Source: Paenibacillus phyllosphaerae
Lineage (GTDB): Bacteria > Bacillota > Bacilli > Paenibacillales > Paenibacillaceae
Assembly: GCF_014192105.1 (NCBI RefSeq)
Contig: NZ_JACHXK010000006.1
Location: 62,001-126,000, forward strand
Direction of reading: 5' to 3'
Length of the DNA stretch: 64,000 nt
Shown here piece by piece: positions 16,656 to 24,828 of this stretch. The first letter of the stretch is position 1; each line of letters opens with the position of its first letter. The notes under the pieces are model-generated. The model was not told the DNA's origin. It ran no database searches and was given only the letters and a program-made list of their open reading frames with translations. Both the position numbers and the translations under genes were made by a program.

Positions 16656-18591
16656 CCCTAAGGCGGGGGATGAGCTGATCATGGGCGGCAAGGTCTATCG
16701 CGTTGCGCCCCATCCTTCGTTTCCCGCCATGCCTTATGGGCAGGAGGGGCGAGTAGGCACCGTATATAAGTTAGCGTCCGTTCAGGACGGCGAAGCCAGA
16801 GCGCTCAAAGTATTCCGCAGCGCATTCCGGCATCCGGATTCCGTGTACTTGTCCGAGTTGCTGGAGCCGCTGTCCCGGATTGAAGGGCTTCAGGTTTGCC
16901 GGCGGAGCGTGCTCACGCCGCAGCAGGACATGACGCTATTGAGCGCCAATCCCGATCTGCTGTATGCGGTCGTCATGCCATGGGTGGAAGGGCCTACATG
17001 GATGGATGTCGTCCTCGATAAGAAAGAACTTCCGTTTGCGTCGGGACTGCATACGGCGCTCGCGTTCGCCGAGGTCCTCTCTTCGATGGAACAACGGGGA
17101 CTTGCGCATTGCGATCTGTCCGGACCGAACGTGCTGATTCCCGGCATGCTGCATGATATTAAGCCGTCGGTGAAGTCTTGGGTACAGCTCGTCGATGTGG
17201 AGCAGATGTACGCGAGCTCTTTCACGAGGCCGGAGCAGTTGTCCAAAGGTTCGCCGGGGTACGCGTTCGCCCGAACCGCAAGCGAACCTGCGTGGAGCAA
17301 ATATGCGGACCGTTTTGCCGGAGCCGTATTGTTGGCCGAGATGTTGACCTGGTTCCATCCGGACATACGTAACCATGCATGGGGCGAGAGCTATTACGAT
17401 CCGGACCTTATGCAGCGGGACGATACGCGTTCGTCGATCATGCTTCGCGTGCTGGAGGAGGCTTGCGGCGAAGAGATCGCGGCGTTGTTCGCCAAAGCTT
17501 GGCGCAGCACCGAACTGCACCAATGCCCGACATTCGGCGAATGGTTTATGTCGTTGTCGTCATTGAAGGAACGGCTGGAACGGCCGGAAGCGATCGTGGT
17601 ACAGGATGATAGCAAGCTTACGAGCAAAATGGAACAAAAGCCGGAAGGGACAGCGGGGACGTCGTCTTCCGCGCCAGGCGGTTCTTCTGCTCCGGCAGCG
17701 GCGGCGCTCCCATCCGATTGGGATCCTCGCTTGTTGGAGGAAGCCCGGATCTTGCAGCAGAGAGGCCAGCTGCCTGATGCGCTCGAAGCATATACTTCCC
17801 TGTTGTCCCGGCTGCCGGCGCATTCGCCGCTCGGCATCGAGATCGAAGCTGCGCGAGCAGCGGTCAAGGAAGCGCTGGACCGGCAATTATCCGCTCCCAA
17901 GCAGGCTGAACAGCCGATTGTGGCCCCTCGGAAACGTAACCGAACCATGCTGATTGGTGTCACCGCGGCTGCTGTCGTCATGCTCGGCCTCGGCGTCGGC
18001 GCATGGGCGTCACGCGATGGAGATCAGCCGCTTACGCCGCCGACAGCCATACAGACGGCGGAAGCAGCGACGTCCGATGCGAATTCGGATGCAACGAACG
18101 TGAAGGCCGAGGAGCAACCTTCGGCTGATCAAGACACTCCGGCTGAGTCCACGTCGCAAACACCGGCGTCGGGGACTGCGGAGCCTACAACTACGCCGGA
18201 CGCAGAAGCAGAGGCGCAAGCCAAGGCCGAAGCGCAGGCAAAGGCGGAAGCGCAGGCAAAGGCGGAAGCGCTGGCCAAAGCGGAGGCAGAAGCTAAGGCT
18301 AAATCAGCAGCGGAAGCCAAGGCAAAAGCCGAAGCCGAAGCAAGAGCGGAAGCCGCCGCCAAAGCAAAGGAAGAGGCGGCCCGCAAAGCTGCAGCCGAGG
18401 CTGTGAAGAAGAAAGCCGCTGAAGCGCAAGCGTTGCAGAAGCGGATCAAGCAGCTGGAAGAAGCGATTATGAGCGCCTATAACGTAGAGGACGATACGGA
18501 GAAAGTCATCCGTCTGTCCAAGGAACTGAAGCGGATCGATAGCGACAATGCGCTTGCATCGCAGATGCTGCGCGATTTGACTGGCGAATAG
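16645..18591 (+). CDS. Membrane-anchored Ser/Thr kinase-like protein (EssB-analogue candidate)
   Basis: 648 residues from ATG 16645 (AAAGGAG 10 bases upstream). Residues ~1-310 form a protein-kinase fold with an 'ALKVF' lysine, 'LAHCDLSGPNVLI' as catalytic loop (HxDxxxxN retained) and 'LVDVEQM' in place of DFG. A short helical, TPR-like part lies at ~360-410. One transmembrane helix is at ~434-455 ('MLIGVTAAAVVMLGLGVGAW'). The outer part is a Ser/Thr-rich linker and a ~120-residue Ala/Lys/Glu helix. EssB/YukC in known T7SS is also kinase-fold, one helix, then an extracytoplasmic domain, but is catalytically dead; here the catalytic loop is preserved. I infer this is the EssB-equivalent with signalling ability. 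Confidence 0.82.
   Translation: MGFDPKAGDELIMGGKVYRVAPHPSFPAMPYGQEGRVGTVYKLASVQDGEARALKVFRSAFRHPDSVYLSELLEPLSRIEGLQVCRRSVLTPQQDMTLLSANPDLLYAVVMPWVEGPTWMDVVLDKKELPFASGLHTALAFAEVLSSMEQRGLAHCDLSGPNVLIPGMLHDIKPSVKSWVQLVDVEQMYASSFTRPEQLSKGSPGYAFARTASEPAWSKYADRFAGAVLLAEMLTWFHPDIRNHAWGESYYDPDLMQRDDTRSSIMLRVLEEACGEEIAALFAKAWRSTELHQCPTFGEWFMSLSSLKERLERPEAIVVQDDSKLTSKMEQKPEGTAGTSSSAPGGSSAPAAAALPSDWDPRLLEEARILQQRGQLPDALEAYTSLLSRLPAHSPLGIEIEAARAAVKEALDRQLSAPKQAEQPIVAPRKRNRTMLIGVTAAAVVMLGLGVGAWASRDGDQPLTPPTAIQTAEAATSDANSDATNVKAEEQPSADQDTPAESTSQTPASGTAEPTTTPDAEAEAQAKAEAQAKAEAQAKAEALAKAEAEAKAKSAAEAKAKAEAEARAEAAAKAKEEAARKAAAEAVKKKAAEAQALQKRIKQLEEAIMSAYNVEDDTEKVIRLSKELKRIDSDNALASQMLRDLTGE
18214..18300 (+). 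repeat. 18-bp tandem repeats coding the Ala-Lys-Glu helix
   Basis: GCGCAGGCAAAGGCGGAA is present twice in direct succession (18232-18249 and 18250-18267), with degenerate copies on both sides. It encodes AQAKAE units of the outer helix. The repeat number could vary among strains by slippage and change the length of the rod. Confidence 0.75.
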
Positions 18592-18611
18592 AATAGAGGG
18601 GGATATCATTC

Positions 18612-19358
18612 ATGAAGAAGTTTATTGCGGGTTTTCTAATCGGCGGCATGCTGTTCGGCGGTGCATCCGTATTTGCATCCGATCTGAAAGGGGTGCTGTT
18701 TAATATCGATGCCGTGTTCGTCAACGGGGAGAAGCTGGCGACGCAGAGCAAGAACAAGCCGTTCACGTTCCAAGGCTATGCCTATGTGCCTAGCTACATG
18801 TTGACGGAGATGGGTTATAAGCCATCGCGTTCCGCTGACGGCCGTATCGTCTATCTGGAGGAAACCGGCAAGGCGTTCTACCCGCAGAACGGCTACAATA
18901 TGGCAGAGGGCAAGCCATTTATTGAAGCGAAGCAAATCAACAGCTCCGGCGGCACCGTGAATGTCGCTTACGAGAGCAATGATCTGATTGCAACCAATGA
19001 CGGCAAAAAATACGGCAATTATATTCATTTTCTGCTGAGCAAAAATGAAGAGGTCTCCAAGACGGAGAGCTCGGTTACCTTCGAGCCGGAGGAGAAGTTC
19101 AGATCGTTCAATACGAAGGTGAGCATCGTGAAGAAGAAGCAGGCGGCACTGCCTACTTCGGCTGTGACCCTCAAAGTGTATACGACGGATGAGGCGGGCA
19201 AGGAAACGCTCTACCAATCGTATATCTTCTCCGTGAACAAACGTTCCGCGAACATCTCGATTCCGCTCCGCTATGTCGATAAGGTTCGTTTTGCCGTATC
19301 GGGCTCGGCTGCGGAAACCTCGGAATTCGCGATGCTTGATCCGGTCTTTATCAAATAA
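18612..19358 (+). CDS. Secreted protein with copper-amine-oxidase-like N-terminal domain
   Basis: 248 residues with a signal peptide ('MKKFIAGFLIGGMLFGGASVFA', cleavage near residue 22). It continues with the stalk domain common in Paenibacillus exported proteins ('VFVNGEKLATQSKNKPFTFQGYAYVPSYMLTEMGYKPSRSADGRIVYL'). The C-terminal ~120 residues are a beta-rich module without a clear family. It lies 20 bases after the kinase-like gene and before a strong terminator, so it is the last gene of the T7SS unit, and may be an envelope-side accessory protein contacting the outer part of the kinase-like protein. That role is inference. Confidence 0.8.
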   Translation: MKKFIAGFLIGGMLFGGASVFASDLKGVLFNIDAVFVNGEKLATQSKNKPFTFQGYAYVPSYMLTEMGYKPSRSADGRIVYLEETGKAFYPQNGYNMAEGKPFIEAKQINSSGGTVNVAYESNDLIATNDGKKYGNYIHFLLSKNEEVSKTESSVTFEPEEKFRSFNTKVSIVKKKQAALPTSAVTLKVYTTDEAGKETLYQSYIFSVNKRSANISIPLRYVDKVRFAVSGSAAETSEFAMLDPVFIK

Positions 19359-19380
19359 TAGATACGCATCGATAGAACAA

Positions 19381-19408
19381 GGGAGCCGTGAACTGACGGC
19401 TCCCTTTC
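19381..19408 (+). terminator. Terminator closing the T7SS locus
   Basis: GGGAGCCGT (19381-19389) pairs with ACGGCTCCC (19396-19404), followed by TTTCATATT. It lies between convergent genes. Confidence 0.88.
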
Positions 19409-19425
19409 ATATTGTCATCAGGCGA

Positions 19426-20415
19426 TTAGAAGACGCTGTCTGGCACGTAATAGATTTTTTGCGTGTTTTGCTTGCTGTCCGGATCGGTCACGATCGTAAA
19501 ATAGACGTTGCCGTCTTTGGTCTGAACGCCTTCGATTTCATGCGTCCCCACATTCGTAATCTTCACCAACGTTTTGTAGGCGCCCGTATTCGACAGCATT
19601 GCGATCTGCGGCGTCTCGCCCTCCGCGCCGCCGGACGTATAGATTTCCGTGTTGCTTAACATATCCATCCCTTGGAAAGAACCGTTCGGCCTAACGATCG
19701 CGTCGCCGGATTGCGTGAAGCTGGCCACCGAGGCATTAACCGCGGCGGTGCTGTCCATTCGTACCTGTTCATTGCTATCGAGCAGCTGGTTCAATTTGAC
19801 CGTGTCATAAATGGACCACGTCACGGTTCCTTCGGCAGTTTGAACTCGGAACGCCGTATAGGTACTGTTGCCGCCGCCATCTACCCGATAGGTTTCGCCT
19901 AATCGCGATCCGGCCGTATTCGCGTAATTCATATAAGTGAAGCGATGAAGGTCCGTATAATCGACGGTGTCGCCAGCCGAGTATTGCAATCGGGCTACCT
20001 GCAGCGACCAGTAATACGTCGTGGCAGGATCGGCTTTGGAGCTGAAATAGAAATAATTGATGCCATTGTAGGTGTACATGTCGAGGGTCTGCCCATGGCC
20101 GGAATTGGTGATGGTCATCTCATCCACATAGGTGGCGTTCGTCCCATCGATCAGCAGCCGCGATAGATAGACGGTTCCCCCGGAACGCTGCGTGACGTAG
20201 ACGTACTTGGACGCGATGTACGCTTTTTGCACGGCCAGATTGTGCTTCAATCCTTTAAGATCGTAGGCGAGGGTGGCTGACGCATTGACGGTCTTCACAG
20301 GCGTAGCGGCGATTGCGGGCAGAACGGTCATTCCGAACATGAGCGATGCGAGAACGACGGACGAGAGGACGCGTGCGGGCTTCCGAACAAGACGCATTGA
20401 ACTGGCGAAACGCAT
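19426..20415 (-). CDS. Secreted helveticin J-like (class III bacteriocin family) protein
   Basis: From the ATG at 20413-20415 (GGAGGG upstream) this is 329 residues. A Sec signal peptide is followed by AxA ('MFGMTVLPAIAA'). The mature protein has a repeated beta pattern with 'YVYVTQRSGGTVYLSRLLIDGTNATYVDEMTITNSGHGQTLDMYTY' and near the end 'VKITNVGTHEIEGVQTKDGNVYFTIV', which recall helveticin J and its relatives, predicted beta-propeller proteins. Helveticin J is a heat-labile bacteriocin of Lactobacillus helveticus; whether this one kills is unknown. No immunity or transport gene is adjacent. The N-terminal extension to 20460 is not signal-like, so I rejected it. Confidence 0.75.
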   Translation of the reverse strand: MRFASSMRLVRKPARVLSSVVLASLMFGMTVLPAIAATPVKTVNASATLAYDLKGLKHNLAVQKAYIASKYVYVTQRSGGTVYLSRLLIDGTNATYVDEMTITNSGHGQTLDMYTYNGINYFYFSSKADPATTYYWSLQVARLQYSAGDTVDYTDLHRFTYMNYANTAGSRLGETYRVDGGGNSTYTAFRVQTAEGTVTWSIYDTVKLNQLLDSNEQVRMDSTAAVNASVASFTQSGDAIVRPNGSFQGMDMLSNTEIYTSGGAEGETPQIAMLSNTGAYKTLVKITNVGTHEIEGVQTKDGNVYFTIVTDPDSKQNTQKIYYVPDSVF

Positions 20416-20770
20416 AAATTCCCTCCTTGGATATCTATGAAACACAACTAGATTATGCATGCTTTGCGGGCACGCGATGAATAGCCTTGAAGCCCCAAAA
20501 AATATTAAAGTTCTGTATGGAAACTAGTAGCCGAATCATTCGCCATTCCTGCCAGTATTTATTGCTTGTTAGGCATCTGGCCGCATCGTATATTTGACAA
20601 CATGGTCCGGTGTAGGCAAGTCGCACTGGGCGTACGCGAATATTGAAGAAGCATCGAGCGAGCTTGTCTTTGAGTTTCGCGCTAACGGCGGAGAGAGTGC
20701 CGCATAATAAGCGGATATAACCAAAAACCGGATTGAGCCCTCTAACTGGCTCAATCCGGTTTCTTGATCG
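20416..20770. other. Intergenic region upstream of the helveticin-like gene
   Basis: About 355 bases between two reverse-strand genes. It holds the SDR gene's terminator (20725-20762) and presumably the helveticin-like gene's promoter. A 74-codon reverse frame (20569-20793) overlaps the terminator and is not gene-like. Nothing else was recognised. Confidence 0.5.
20725..20762 (-). terminator. Strong terminator after the SDR gene
   Basis: A 15-bp perfect inverted repeat: AAACCGGATTGAGCC at 20725-20739 against its complement at 20748-20762. On the reverse strand it is followed by a T-rich stretch (GGTTTTTGGTT). Confidence 0.92.
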
Positions 20771-21556
20771 TTATCTTTTTGGCTTAGCCGCAATCGATTT
20801 GCGCATTTGAGCTCCCAGCATCTTGGCTAGGCCGCTTCGCGAGAATATGCGCCCCATGAAGGCCAACATTCGGTTCGAAGCGCCGTCGATGACGAAGCTG
20901 CGGTTGTGTTTGAGCGCCGCGAGCGCGGTAGCGACGACCTGTTCGGGCGTTCGTTTGTTCTTCGTCTCGACCTCGCGCGCTTGCTCGAAGAAGCGTGTGT
21001 CGGTCGGACCCGGGCATAGAGCCAACACGCGAATGCCGTGATGGCGGTATTCCTCCCACAGCGCCTCGGTGAAGGATAACACAAAGGCTTTGGAGGCGCT
21101 ATACACCGAGCAGTAGGGGAAAGGGAGGAAGGCGAGCAAAGAGGCTACATTAATAATGGCACCTTGCTTTCTATTGACCATTCCGGGCAAATACAGGTGA
21201 GTCAGTTCCACAACGGCGCCTATATTAAGCGCAATCTGCTGTTGATATTCTTCGGCCGTATGGCTGAGGAACTCGCCGCTCAAACCGAATCCTGCATTAT
21301 TAATTAGCCAATCGACCGATATTCCCATTGCTTCGGTTTCCTGATACAAGGCTGCTGCCGCTCCGGGAATCGTCAAGTTCATCGGAATGACCGTTACGTC
21401 CACGCCATGCGCGGCACTCAGCTCATTGGCGAGCTGTTCCAGTTTTGCTTTGTCACGCGATACCAGAATGACGTGATGGCCTCTTAAGGCGAGCGCTTTC
21501 GCGAATGATCGGCCGATCCCGGAAGAGGCGCCGGTTATTAAAATGTTATGTGGCAT
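20771..21556 (-). CDS. Short-chain dehydrogenase/reductase
   Basis: 261 residues of a classical SDR. It has 'TGASSGIG' (residues 8-15) for NAD(P), 'INNAGFG' near residue 90, a catalytic Ser in 'NVASLLAF' and 'YSASK' with the catalytic Tyr and Lys around residue 155. The C-terminal extension 'LGAQMRKSIAAKPKR' and the 'DGASNRMLAFMGR' segment match the YqjQ/DltE-like group of unknown substrate. It is monocistronic, ending in a perfect terminator, and read toward the helveticin-like gene. Confidence 0.9.
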   Translation of the reverse strand: MPHNILITGASSGIGRSFAKALALRGHHVILVSRDKAKLEQLANELSAAHGVDVTVIPMNLTIPGAAAALYQETEAMGISVDWLINNAGFGLSGEFLSHTAEEYQQQIALNIGAVVELTHLYLPGMVNRKQGAIINVASLLAFLPFPYCSVYSASKAFVLSFTEALWEEYRHHGIRVLALCPGPTDTRFFEQAREVETKNKRTPEQVVATALAALKHNRSFVIDGASNRMLAFMGRIFSRSGLAKMLGAQMRKSIAAKPKR

Positions 21557-21730
21557 GCTAATTTCTCCTTAGTTGTCATATCGCACGTTGATGTCATGAT
21601 CATTAATCGTAACGGCAGGAGCGGAATCCGCCTATTACCCGAACGGGTGATTTTGGTTGATTGTGCACACTAACCCGCCTATCCATGCGTCAGAAAGTTA
21701 GAAGAATCGACGCACTGGGAGGGATAGAGG

Positions 21731-22171
21731 ATGAATCGACTAATAAGGCTAGGCTGTCTGGCGCTCTCCGTTATTGTTCTAGGCGCATGCAGCGCGGACA
21801 GGATCACAGCTGAGGACGTACAGCATGCGCTTGAGCGACAAGGTCTCGAAGCAACCCAAATTGATGTAGCCGTCGCAGAGGGCGGGGAAGATGGCGATTC
21901 TTTGCAACTAAGCGGCGTCCATCCGGAGGCGTTCGAACTTGCTCTGCCTACGGCGGATATGGCTAAGCCCGAATATGTCTTCGTCTACGAATACGAAACG
22001 GATATAGCAAGACAGACTGCCGGCCGGTCGCAAGATCTTGCCTCACTGCGGATGGCAGACCTGTATCCGAATCTTCGTCAAAAGGGCAATATCGTCGTCA
22101 TTTACTGGTCCGCCAACAAAGAAATTCCATTACTGGACGCGAAATTCGCGAAAGCTATTGACAAACTGTAG
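21731..22171 (+). CDS. Putative lipoprotein of unknown function
   Basis: 146 residues. The N-terminus 'MNRLIRLGCLALSVIVLGACSAD' is a lipoprotein signal with the lipobox 'LGAC' (Cys20). The remainder is a small alpha/beta domain ('LQHALERQGLEATQIDVAV...KGNIVVIYWSANKEIPLLDAKF') I cannot assign. A good GGGAGG site precedes the ATG. It appears monocistronic. It would be tethered to the outer face of the membrane. Confidence 0.78.
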   Translation: MNRLIRLGCLALSVIVLGACSADRITAEDVQHALERQGLEATQIDVAVAEGGEDGDSLQLSGVHPEAFELALPTADMAKPEYVFVYEYETDIARQTAGRSQDLASLRMADLYPNLRQKGNIVVIYWSANKEIPLLDAKFAKAIDKL

Positions 22172-22435
22172 TCGAAAGTTTCATTCCATGTTTCAGTATG
22201 GTATGGTTAAGGTCCACGCTATCGAAGGTCATATTCATTCGCCCTTTTCATAAGGTTATTAGGGCTTTGGCAACACCGCAATGATGAGCAGATTGCCTTC
22301 CATAGACTAAAGCGATGGATAGCTGTTAACGTCCGACTACCGCAGCCCATGCCAATGAATTGACAAGGTAGGCATTGGATATTGTATTAGGAGCAGGGAG
22401 CAGCCGATTTAAGTCAGAGAAGGGGAAACAACAGG

Positions 22436-22747
22436 ATGAGCAAAGAATTTTTGAATGATGATGAAGCGATTGTCTCCAAGGATAAGTATTACGCCCTGGT
22501 TGAGGCGACCGATTATTATGAAGTGAAAAGCGAGCAAATCCCTTTGTTCCTCGAGAAGGGGAAGCAACCGACGGTCGGCGATTATATTCGGCTGTTTAAG
22601 GATCATTTCCGCGTCGATACCGAAATTAAAAGCTTCACGCCTTATATGGAATTCAAGGTGACCAACCCTCAGCCCAAAGGTCTTCGGAATTTGAAGGTGC
22701 TGCGGCTGGCCAAAGATTTCACCTACAGGCCGATCACAAAACTTTAA
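22436..22747 (+). CDS. Small conserved-looking hypothetical protein
   Basis: 103 residues, soluble, rich in Lys, Asp and aromatic residues ('YYALVEATDYYEVKSEQIPLFLEKGKQPTVGDYIRLFKDHFRVDTEIKSFTPYMEFKV'). AAGGGG lies a little upstream of the ATG and a strong terminator follows at once, supporting a real single-gene transcript. No motif or family was recognised. Confidence 0.65.
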   Translation: MSKEFLNDDEAIVSKDKYYALVEATDYYEVKSEQIPLFLEKGKQPTVGDYIRLFKDHFRVDTEIKSFTPYMEFKVTNPQPKGLRNLKVLRLAKDFTYRPITKL

Positions 22748-22763
22748 ACCACTTAAAAACACA

Positions 22764-22804
22764 AAATCACTTCTCAGGAGTCAGCATTGAGGGGTGATTT
22801 TTTT
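22764..22804 (+). terminator. Terminator after the 103-residue gene
   Basis: AAATCACTTCTCA (22764-22776) pairs with TGAGGGGTGATTT (22788-22800) and runs into a T tract (22798-22804). Confidence 0.9.
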
Positions 22805-22983
22805 CGTGCTACAGGATAATCCCATATTTTTTATCGGATTAAGACGAATTTTATCATTTCGTCGCTCAAATTGGTTTCGAAGTATGGTATAGTTTTCAAA
22901 AGGTAAGATAAACTTGCGGGTATAGGTTGTCGGCTAGGCCCGGGCATTCATTCGTAGTTCGAATTCATTGTGAGGTGGAAGCG

Positions 22984-24801
22984 TTGCAATTGCAGGTAAA
23001 CAACAGTCCGTTTAATCAGGAGCAGGTCGACCTTCTGAATCGACTTCTTCCGAGCTTGACTGATACGCAAAGGATCTGGCTAAGCGGGTTCCTCGCCGCA
23101 TCGGCACAGAACCAAGCGGCATCGGGTGCGCCAGCGGCGGCGCCGCTGGCGACGAGCGCAGCTCCGGCGGCAAGCAAAGAAGTAACCATTCTATTCGGAT
23201 CGCAGTCCGGTAATGCGCATGGGCTGGCGAAGAAAACGGCGAAGACGCTGGAAGCAAGCGGATTCCAGGTGACGTTGTCGTCGATGAGCGATTTCAAGAC
23301 GAATCAGTTGAAGAAAGTGGAGCAGCTGCTCGTCGTGGTCAGCACGCATGGCGAAGGCGAACCACCCGATAATGCAATCTCGTTCCATGAATTTCTCCTT
23401 GGCAAGCGCGCGCCGAAGCTCGATGGATTGCGTTATTCGGTGCTGTCGCTCGGCGACAGCTCGTACGAGCTGTTCTGCAAGACGGGCCAAGACTTCGACA
23501 AGCGGCTTGAAGAACTCGGAGCCGTACGTCTATTCGATCGCGTAGATTGCGACGTCGACTTTGACGAGCCTGCAGCGCAATGGCTGCAAGGTGTTGTCGG
23601 AAGCTTGAACCAGGCTCAAGCCGGTTCGGGCGCGGTAGCGCCTACTGTTCCGACGGCGGCAGCCGCTGCAACTACGGAATCGGCTTATTCCCGTACGAAT
23701 CCGTTCCAGGCCGAGGTACTAGCGAACTTGAATCTGAACGGACGCGGCTCTAACAAAGAGACGCGTCATCTCGAGCTGTCGCTTGAGGGATCCGGACTGA
23801 ATTATCAGCCGGGAGACGCTCTTGGCGTCTATCCGCAGAACGATCCGGCGCTTGTCGACGAGCTGCTTGCCGCGACGCAATGGAATCCGGAAGAACAGGT
23901 GACGATCAACAAGCAGGGCGAAGTACGACAGCTGCGCGAAGCGCTGATCGAATATTTCGATATTACGGTGTTGTCCAAATCGCTGCTGGAGAAGCTGACG
24001 CCTCTTGCCGCGAACAAGGAAGCACTTGAACTGCTCGCAAGCGATCGGCTCAAACCTTATATTCAAGGTCGCGATCTGCTCGATTTCATTCGTGAATACG
24101 GCCCGCTGCAGGGAAGCGCGCAGGATATCGTGTCGCTGCTTCGCAAAATGCCGGCGCGTCTATACTCGATCGCAAGTTCCCTGGCGGCGAATCCGGAGGA
24201 AGTGCACCTGACAATCGGCGCAGTTCGTTATGAGGCGCATGGCCGCGAGCGCAAAGGCGTCTGCTCGGTCTACACCGCGGAGCGGCTGCAGCCTGGCGAC
24301 AAGATCCCGGTCTACGTGCAGCAGAACACGAACTTCAAGCTGCCGGAGAATCCGGAAACGCCGGTCATCATGGTCGGACCGGGAACGGGGATCGCGCCAT
24401 TCCGCTCGTTCATGCAGGAGCGTGAGGAGACTGGAGCAAGCGGACCGTCCTGGTTGTTCTTCGGCGACCAGCATTTCGTCACCGACTTCCTGTACCAGAC
24501 CGAATGGCAGCGCTGGATCAAAGACGGCGTCCTCACCCGCATGGATGTGGCATTCTCGCGCGACACGGAAGATAAAGTATATGTCCAGCACCGTATGCTG
24601 CAGCAGAGCAAGGAATTGTACGCTTGGCTGGAGCAGGGCGCAGCTGTCTATATTTGCGGCGACGAGAAGCAAATGGCTCGTGATGTGCACCGTACGCTGG
24701 TGGATATCGTCGAGCAAGAAGGCGGCGTGAGCCGTGAACAAGCCGAGGAATATGTCGCGGCGATGCAGAAGAACAAGCGCTACCAGCGCGACGTGTATTG
24801 A
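22984..24801 (+). CDS. cysJ: Sulfite reductase (NADPH) flavoprotein, alpha subunit
   Basis: 605 residues from a TTG at 22984, which has GAGGTGG 5-6 bases before it and begins 'MQLQVNNSPFNQEQ', the usual CysJ start. In order: a flavodoxin FMN domain ('GSQSGNAHGLAKKTAKTLEASGF'), an FAD domain with 'ARLYSIASS', and an NADPH domain ('GPGTGIAPFRSFMQERE', 'VYICGDEKQMARDVH', C-terminal 'RYQRDVY'). It passes electrons from NADPH to CysI for the six-electron reduction of sulfite to sulfide in cysteine synthesis. cysI follows 27 bases later. Translation from the upstream in-frame codon at 22927 would add 19 unrelated residues. Confidence 0.96.
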   Translation: MQLQVNNSPFNQEQVDLLNRLLPSLTDTQRIWLSGFLAASAQNQAASGAPAAAPLATSAAPAASKEVTILFGSQSGNAHGLAKKTAKTLEASGFQVTLSSMSDFKTNQLKKVEQLLVVVSTHGEGEPPDNAISFHEFLLGKRAPKLDGLRYSVLSLGDSSYELFCKTGQDFDKRLEELGAVRLFDRVDCDVDFDEPAAQWLQGVVGSLNQAQAGSGAVAPTVPTAAAAATTESAYSRTNPFQAEVLANLNLNGRGSNKETRHLELSLEGSGLNYQPGDALGVYPQNDPALVDELLAATQWNPEEQVTINKQGEVRQLREALIEYFDITVLSKSLLEKLTPLAANKEALELLASDRLKPYIQGRDLLDFIREYGPLQGSAQDIVSLLRKMPARLYSIASSLAANPEEVHLTIGAVRYEAHGRERKGVCSVYTAERLQPGDKIPVYVQQNTNFKLPENPETPVIMVGPGTGIAPFRSFMQEREETGASGPSWLFFGDQHFVTDFLYQTEWQRWIKDGVLTRMDVAFSRDTEDKVYVQHRMLQQSKELYAWLEQGAAVYICGDEKQMARDVHRTLVDIVEQEGGVSREQAEEYVAAMQKNKRYQRDVY

Positions 24802-24828
24802 TTCGGATGGAGAGGAGTATTACTTAGC

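Noticed and set aside
18214..18300. Repeats in the kinase-like gene considered as a CRISPR or mobile repeat
   Set aside because: They are in-frame 18-bp codon repeats for an Ala-Lys-Glu helix without spacers.
20569..20793. 74-codon reverse frame downstream of the SDR gene
   Set aside because: It overlaps the SDR end and crosses a perfect terminator hairpin.
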